Shown piece by piece: positions 58,675 through 64,000 of a DNA stretch of 64,000 nt. The position numbers and the translations under genes were made by a program. The DNA is taken from assembly GCA_004014935.1 (NCBI GenBank), contig CP025324.1:1178001-1242000 (forward strand), written 5' to 3'. Under the pieces are notes generated by a model. It saw nothing but the letters and a program-made list of their open reading frames with translations, was not told where the DNA came from and made no database searches. Position 1 is the first letter of the stretch. Each line of letters starts with the position of its first letter. This DNA is from Saccharomycopsis malanga. Lineage: Eukaryota; Ascomycota; Saccharomycetes; Ascoideales; Saccharomycopsidaceae.

Positions 58675-59095
58675 TTCAAAAAGTTGCCGGGGTTATGGTT
58701 TACATAGTTTTATGTAAAAATACAGGTTTTTTCTTCAGCGATTTATCATCTTTTGTATGGAGAGATTCAGACAGGCTGATGATTTCTTCAGGATCGCATT
58801 TCGATTATAGTTTAATAAGTACATATCTATTTATATTATTTGACTAGACTCACAAAAGTTTTGAGAAACGTTTAGCCATACTTACTATTAAACTAGTATT
58901 ATGTTATTTTCAATTGATGATAATAATAATACTTTTAGAATTATGCCCAGTACATGTCAATAGCACATTTGTATCATGGTTTCTTGAATATAATTTGTAT
59001 TACTTTTTTAGTTAATCAACTGGTCATATTAACTCAACTCACAAGGTGCTATATTTGTTTTACGAATGAATATATTGACTTCTAAATCCAATTTA
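58675..59095. other. Intergenic, with a short SINE-like tail remnant
   Basis: AT-rich. At 58918-58960 a degenerate minus-strand tail is seen (TAATAATAATACTTTTAGAA then TTATGCCCAGTACATGTCAA). Otherwise no feature. Confidence 0.5.
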
Positions 59096-59443
59096 CCCAC
59101 TGGGCCGGATGGCTCGGGGGTAGGTGCTCTCGGAGAAGTGAAAAAGATCTGATAGGACAGTTCAGCAGATAGTAGTCTCGAAAAAAGAGAGAAAAGACTT
59201 GAGAGGCACCTGGGCTCGTTTCCCTACTTGAACACTTTCTACTCGCTGCTTTTTACGATATAGAACGTGATTCACTATTTGAAAGACCATTGTTTGCATT
59301 CCAATCAATTGGATGAGAAGATTAGATCAACAATACCTGATTAGGTTTTCCCCACTGGGTTTTGCCAAGTCTTTCTAGACGTAGCACGTATATACGTAGC
59401 TGATATTTACTGGGCTTAAAATATAAAATATCATTACTATTAA
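59096..59443 (+). mobile_element. SINE-like element, full length, long form
   Basis: About 345 bp: CCCACTGGGCCGGATGGCTC (A box), GCTCTCGGAGAAGTG hairpin, second half (GTTCAGCAGATAGTAGTCTC, AAGAGAGAAAAGACTTG), a degenerate B box (GGGCTCGTTTCCCTA), body (TTTCTACTCGCTGCTTTTTAC), GGTTTTCCCCACTGGGTTTTG, and tail (CTAGACGTAGCACGTATATA ... TACTGGGCTTAAAATATAAA) ending TATTAATTC. It contains both tRNA-like halves. The flanks share only 8 of 12 bases. Confidence 0.8.
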
Positions 59444-59953
59444 TTCATCTTTCCCACTGTAATTATTTAAATTGTCAATCTGTTCTTTACATATTCACTT
59501 TATCCCACAGTCCAACTACACTACGCCACACACTACTACAGCTATGACATATCTCCCCTCTTCTCTTTTCCCATTATCTCTCCCAGTAACCCCTTAATCC
59601 CCCAATTATACCTCCCCAAACCTATCACCACTTTCTCACCGCCTATCATATAGACATCACGTGCCGCCTCTTGAAACAAGGCAGCTTTCAGTGTTGATGG
59701 CAGGTGGACAGGGAAAAAGTAAGATGACAGTGGCAATTAACAGAGGGAAATAATATACGATCAACAGAGGATTTTGAGACGACAGAGTACTCCCGTGGCG
59801 GTTGGTATTGGTATTGTTAATTTTTGTCAACCAAAGGCAAAAAAGTTGATATCAATCTAGTGGCTAAGAACAGTTGTCAGGTTTTTCACTATTGAAAAGT
59901 GACAAGTTAGCTGTCAGGGAATTTCCAAAATAGTGTCGCTGTTCATAAACCGA
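59444..59953. other. Promoter region of the RING protein gene
   Basis: Contains a pyrimidine-rich stretch (59505-59640) and ATCACGTG at 59655-59662. No separate gene. The reading frame of the next gene is open upstream of its first ATG only to a GTG at 59933. Confidence 0.4.
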
Positions 59954-62900
59954 ATGATGGGCCAGGCCTCCTCCAGTAGGAGTGTGGGGAACCTGGCCTC
60001 CAGTAAGGAGAGTTTACAATCGGATAAACAGAGCAGAGTTGATATGACTGAAGAAGTCAGCAACCCTGCTACAGGGCCGTCCAGTTCTGGGTCTTCAGCC
60101 AATGTGTCTGAAAGTGCGGGAGGCCAGAAGAAATCCAAATGGAAACGTAGTCTCAATGATTTGGTAACTGTAAATAGAAAAAACCTTCGAGATTTCGAGG
60201 AACGAGAACGGGAATTCTATGCCAAGCATGGTATTGCTAGAATCGAACCATCTAATAACCGAATGGGGAAACCTGCTGTTCCAGCGAAAAACACCAAATT
60301 AAACGTTTTGAAAAATAGATTGGATAAAGGAAAAGCCAAGTTGGATCAAGAAGATGATTCTAAAGTTTCCAACGCATCATCATCCACTGGTGCAGAGGAT
60401 TATATAAGACAAAATTATTTCCCCATGCTTCATAGTAATTCCAGTCATTTGGCATCTGTAAACGAAAATGCTGCCGAAACGGAGTCGTTTATCTTTTCCA
60501 ATCATGATAACAATTCCTCAGAAAGTTCTTCTATATTAAATCATCACTACAATCATGACAACTATAAAAATCATGACAATAATCTTGATAATATTCATGA
60601 CAATAATCATGATAAAAGTCATGACGATAAAGATGACGATAAAGATGAAGAGCGTATTGCAAATACCATACTGGCACTTCTGTATAATCATCGGTTTGAA
60701 TATGAAGATGATGAAGATGCAAACAAGTTATTACCCAATAGACAAGTGCTGAATTTCTCAGAACGGCATAGAGAAATGCTTGAAAAGGATATCCAGCCTA
60801 GGGACGACATATTTGAGGATGCAATATATGATATTGCCAGCCACAACGGAAGTGGTTTGGTATCTCCAACAATAAGCAACCATGATAAAGACAAGGTCAC
60901 CAATGATGATGTATACAATGCTGACCGCTACGATAACATACGGCTGGGAATACGAAAGAACAGTTTTGATGACAATGAGTTTGAGTTTTTCAATCTGTCC
61001 AACGATCAGCAGAAGAAAAAGTCTAAAACAAAATCAAACAGCAGTGTATCATCTGAAGAAGATGGTTATGAAGAGCATTTTGAACAGGATCATGACTCTT
61101 CGTATCCATTGGTTACCGATGATGAAACAGACCGTCTCAATGACAATTTCAACATCTCAAACACCCTGTCTGGTTTCACACGTTCTGTTTCTGACGGTTC
61201 GGTGAGAAACAGACGACGCACTCTTAATCCATTTTCTAGAATGAATATCCCTAGATTGAACTTGTTAAGTTCTGTTCGTTCTACAAACAATGGCCAGCCT
61301 AGCCCTAGAAATATCAGAACTGTGTCTCAACCATTGTCAGACACTAATGTCACTCGTAATGAAAATATTCCTACAATCAATCTAAGCTCATTGGCGTTTA
61401 GAAACTCTGTTTCCAGCACGGATTTAACTCCTCCTTTATCTTCGCCCCAGAATGAAGGAGGCTCCAGTTTAATCCATCAAGCTCAAATGCTCTCGAGATT
61501 GTTAGAACTTGCTGCCCATTCCACTCTACATAATCTTATCGGCGATTACAACGGAGAAGACGGCGTAAGAATTGATAATAGAAATAGAAACCGAGATTTA
61601 AGCACAAGAATCCCTGCTCATCGGTTTGAAGACGGTTCTGACGCTAATTTCTCCGAATTCTCAGTAGCCTTGCAAGGTAACTTGTTGGCTAACGAGCTTT
61701 CTAATAGCATACGCTTACAACTTGGTAGAGAAAGAAGAAGATTGGAAACTGAAAACTCGTCACCCAATTCTAATAACAACACTACTGGCACCACTGCAGA
61801 AAGTAATCTGAACACTTCCGATAGTAGATCTCAATCAATGTCGTTTTTCAGAGCTTTCAGATTCAGCTCTCGTCGTCCTAGAAACGTTTCTGAGGATGAC
61901 GACGATCAAGAGGAACAGGTGCCTGTTCTTATCATTGGTGTCAGATCTGTGCTACCTGAAGAAGCCGACAGAGCCAATATGAATGGTGATAATGATGTTC
62001 ATATGAATAATATTGTTCCAGGATCCAACAATGAAGGCCATTCAATTGATTCTCGCTCATTTACAAACTTTTCCAACACAAACAATCCTACATATCAAAA
62101 TAATCATCCTGAAGAGTTGGCCGAGTCCTCAAATTCAAGCCAGGGAGAAACAAACCACACAGAAGGACAGGAAAACGGGACCACTCCTCCGGGACCACCT
62201 CCTGGCTTAAATAACAATTCTGGCGGGTTTGCTAGATCGTTCTTTAGAAACAGAAATCACCGGTCTCGGTTCAGGTTGGAAAATAGCAGAAACAATAGCA
62301 GATTGGAGGAAATCGCACAGAGTTATGGCCAACGAGTTCGGTCAAGGCAAAACGGTACTCAACGCTCTTGGGTTATCTTTATCATGGGCCACACATTCCC
62401 TGTAGATCATCCAGTGCTATCAGCACCAACATTATTATCAGATAACCCTACCTATGAAGACTTGTTGGCTCTCCAGGCTATGTTAGGTGAGGTCAAACCT
62501 CCTGTTGCTTCGCAAGAAGACATTGATGCTGCTGGAGGTTTAGTTAAAATTGTAGTAGACGATTCCACCATTAGAAACAGTGTCATAGAACCTGTAATTG
62601 ATAATTTGCCTGTATCCGGGAAATTGACCCCTCAAAGCGACACAGAATCATTTTCTGGAGACGAGGTTTACCATGCAGATAAACCAGAGGCGTTGGCACA
62701 CGTAAAAGTCGTTTCAACCGATAAATGCTTGGTTTGTTTGACCGAATACGAAGACGACGAAATCTGTAGAAGATTAAAGTCCTGTGGCCATTTTTTCCAT
62801 CAAGAATGTATTGATCAATGGCTCACTACCGGTAGAAACTCTTGTCCATTGTGCCGAAAGAAAGGTGTTGCTGTCAAGAAGAAAAAGGTGGATTCTACAG

Positions 62901-63109
62901 GAAATATCAATGCTAGCTCGTCTGACTTTTCCAATAACGAGAGTGTAATTGGTAATAATAATTACAGCAATAACAATTTGATCAATATTCATGATACTGA
63001 AACTACAGTCAGTTCTTCAAGATTGGAGATTCCTCTTCCAAGTCATGGGAATGAAACTAATAATGGAACTCATAATTACAATAATAATGGATATTATGAC
63101 CAATTTTGA
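59954..63109 (+). CDS. Large RING-H2 finger protein, probable E3 ubiquitin ligase
   Basis: 1051 residues from the ATG at 59954; a second ATG follows directly. The first 800 residues are mostly disordered, rich in Asn, Ser, Asp and His, including an imperfect (Asn/Lys)-His-Asp-Asn repeat at about residues 195-230 encoded by 60541-60650. A conserved block near residues 810-865 (WVIFIMGHTFPVDHPVLSAP, PTYEDLLALQAMLGEVKPPV) precedes a RING-H2 domain near residues 923-970: CLVCLTEYEDDE ... CGHFFHQECIDQWL ... CPLCRKKG, with all eight zinc ligands. The same block plus C-terminal RING is, from memory, a fungal family without a standard S. cerevisiae name. It should transfer ubiquitin; the substrates are unknown. 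Confidence 0.88.
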   Translation: MMGQASSSRSVGNLASSKESLQSDKQSRVDMTEEVSNPATGPSSSGSSANVSESAGGQKKSKWKRSLNDLVTVNRKNLRDFEEREREFYAKHGIARIEPSNNRMGKPAVPAKNTKLNVLKNRLDKGKAKLDQEDDSKVSNASSSTGAEDYIRQNYFPMLHSNSSHLASVNENAAETESFIFSNHDNNSSESSSILNHHYNHDNYKNHDNNLDNIHDNNHDKSHDDKDDDKDEERIANTILALLYNHRFEYEDDEDANKLLPNRQVLNFSERHREMLEKDIQPRDDIFEDAIYDIASHNGSGLVSPTISNHDKDKVTNDDVYNADRYDNIRLGIRKNSFDDNEFEFFNLSNDQQKKKSKTKSNSSVSSEEDGYEEHFEQDHDSSYPLVTDDETDRLNDNFNISNTLSGFTRSVSDGSVRNRRRTLNPFSRMNIPRLNLLSSVRSTNNGQPSPRNIRTVSQPLSDTNVTRNENIPTINLSSLAFRNSVSSTDLTPPLSSPQNEGGSSLIHQAQMLSRLLELAAHSTLHNLIGDYNGEDGVRIDNRNRNRDLSTRIPAHRFEDGSDANFSEFSVALQGNLLANELSNSIRLQLGRERRRLETENSSPNSNNNTTGTTAESNLNTSDSRSQSMSFFRAFRFSSRRPRNVSEDDDDQEEQVPVLIIGVRSVLPEEADRANMNGDNDVHMNNIVPGSNNEGHSIDSRSFTNFSNTNNPTYQNNHPEELAESSNSSQGETNHTEGQENGTTPPGPPPGLNNNSGGFARSFFRNRNHRSRFRLENSRNNSRLEEIAQSYGQRVRSRQNGTQRSWVIFIMGHTFPVDHPVLSAPTLLSDNPTYEDLLALQAMLGEVKPPVASQEDIDAAGGLVKIVVDDSTIRNSVIEPVIDNLPVSGKLTPQSDTESFSGDEVYHADKPEALAHVKVVSTDKCLVCLTEYEDDEICRRLKSCGHFFHQECIDQWLTTGRNSCPLCRKKGVAVKKKKVDSTGNINASSSDFSNNESVIGNNNYSNNNLINIHDTETTVSSSRLEIPLPSHGNETNNGTHNYNNNGYYDQF

Positions 63110-63822
63110 AGAATGATAGTTTCATTTATATGGTTATACCATTTCTTTATTTCTTTTTTTCCCAAAAATTCATACATTTTATTTTTCTCTTTTTACTACT
63201 TTTTTTATTAGTATATTGCTTTGATGCATGTTTGCTTCGTCTGTTGTATTTACCCCAGACCATGTTTTGTCTTGTGCTCATTTTTTCGTATTTGTTTCCA
63301 GCTTTAATTTTATATTTCCCAAGTTTCATCTTGTTTGCACTGCATTGAATTCACAGTTTTTATTTAGTAATATATTCATTGTAGGGTGTTTGTTCATCGC
63401 CAGTTGGTCATAAAATTTTGGGTTTTTCAGGCTTTAATGTTGATATGGTTTAAAACTATAGCCTGAAATATTCATTGATAAATATCATCACGTAAGTATA
63501 GGTCTCATCAGAAATATTGAAAATTATAAACAGTTTAATGTACTTGAGATAATTTTTCTTAGCCAGTAAACCATATTGCCCAATTGCATCAACAATATAT
63601 TAAAATACAGCTTTCATTTCGGGTTTTTGTTTGTACTTTATTTATTCTATTCAAGAATTATGTTCTGCAAGTCTAACCATTTTACTAATAGTTACCCTTT
63701 GAAGACTATTTCGCTATTCAATAGCATATAGTACTTGTAGACCTTACAAGCATTTACAAACATTGATATATTGTACAATTTGCGAAAAAATACTAATAAA
63801 ATACATATAAAAGAGAGCAAGA
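63110..63822. other. Convergent 3' region of the RING gene and the TFC4-like gene
   Basis: T-rich 3' untranslated region then AT-rich spacer. No gene or dispersed repeat seen. Confidence 0.4.
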
Positions 63823-64000
63823 TCAAATGGTGAGGTACTTCTCCATGATCAGTTTAGCCAAATGGGGATTGCCGTGAATATTATAAATCAAATAAAGATT
63901 ATAAGCAGCTTCCTTTTTCAAATCATACTTCTCCTCGATATTCTCGTATTGGAGCACTTTTTCGTAATACTCAACAGCAATGCTGATCAAATTGATTTGA
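63823..64000 (-). CDS. TFC4: C-terminal end of a TPR protein, probably TFIIIC subunit Tfc4
   Basis: The last 59 codons of a minus-strand gene that continues beyond the window. The frame reads QINLISIAVEYYEKVLQYEN, then KKEAAYNLYLIYNIHGNPHL and AKLIMEKYLTI before the stop at 63823-63825. The pattern of a paired TPR helix ending in AAYNLxLIYxxxGNxxLA plus a tyrosine-containing tail resembles the C-terminus of Tfc4/GTF3C3, the TPR subunit of TFIIIC that recruits TFIIIB to tRNA genes. Only the tail is visible, so other TPR proteins remain possible. One CTG codon occurs (Leu or Ser). Confidence 0.55.
   Translation of the reverse strand, partial: QINLISIAVEYYEKVLQYENIEEKYDLKKEAAYNLYLIYNIHGNPHLAKLIMEKYLTI

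Overview
The window is nuclear DNA of an AT-rich budding yeast (Saccharomycotina). Evidence: compact mostly intronless genes, two short RAD51 introns with exact yeast splice and branch signals, yeast-type tRNA genes with a tRNA-Leu(CAA) intron, and clear orthologues of TAD2, SPC98, CDC9, RAD51, GIS2, FOL1, AVT2, TOF1, YIF1 and probably TFC4. I read no in-frame CTG codon in RAD51 or the flavodoxin-like gene, which fits the CTG-Ser clade (Debaryomycetaceae) but does not prove it. If that clade is right, CTG should be read as Ser.

Layout. 1-8.6 kb: TAD2 (cut by the window edge), SPC98, a secreted aspartyl protease, tRNA-Val and a 2OG-Fe(II) dioxygenase. 9-24.6 kb: a repeat-rich stretch carrying an Ies3-like gene, two tandem paralogous zinc-cluster regulators, CDC9 (DNA ligase I with nuclear and mitochondrial starts) and RAD51. 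26-30.6 kb: an unrecognised coiled-coil protein, a giant TAA microsatellite and a PQ-loop vacuolar transporter. 32.4-39.1 kb: two GH17 cell-wall glucanase paralogues around a flavodoxin-like quinone reductase, with a long DNA hairpin between them. 40-42.9 kb: four tRNA-Ala(AGC) genes and one tRNA-Leu. 43.2-49.2 kb: GIS2, FOL1 and AVT2. 50.9-51.4 kb: a fragment of a group II intron reverse transcriptase, probably mitochondrial DNA moved to the nucleus. 52.2-64 kb: TOF1, YIF1, a large RING-H2 protein and the 3' end of a TFC4-like gene.

The most unusual content is in the intergenic DNA. It holds about 20 pieces of a short dispersed element (up to about 300-345 bp) with tRNA-like A and B boxes at its head and a conserved tail ending in (TAA/ATT)n. 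Three copies have 12-bp target-site duplications, and many are 5' truncated. This is what a tRNA-derived SINE copied by a LINE-type reverse transcriptase would look like. A second, longer (about 1.1-1.4 kb) non-coding family has its own tRNA-Leu/Ser-like head; two of its four copies end in the same tail as the SINE. No partner LINE is in the window. The elements lie within tens of bases of stop codons (CDC9, TOF1), upstream of the Ies3-like gene, nest in each other, and one tail pair carries the 250-bp TAA microsatellite.
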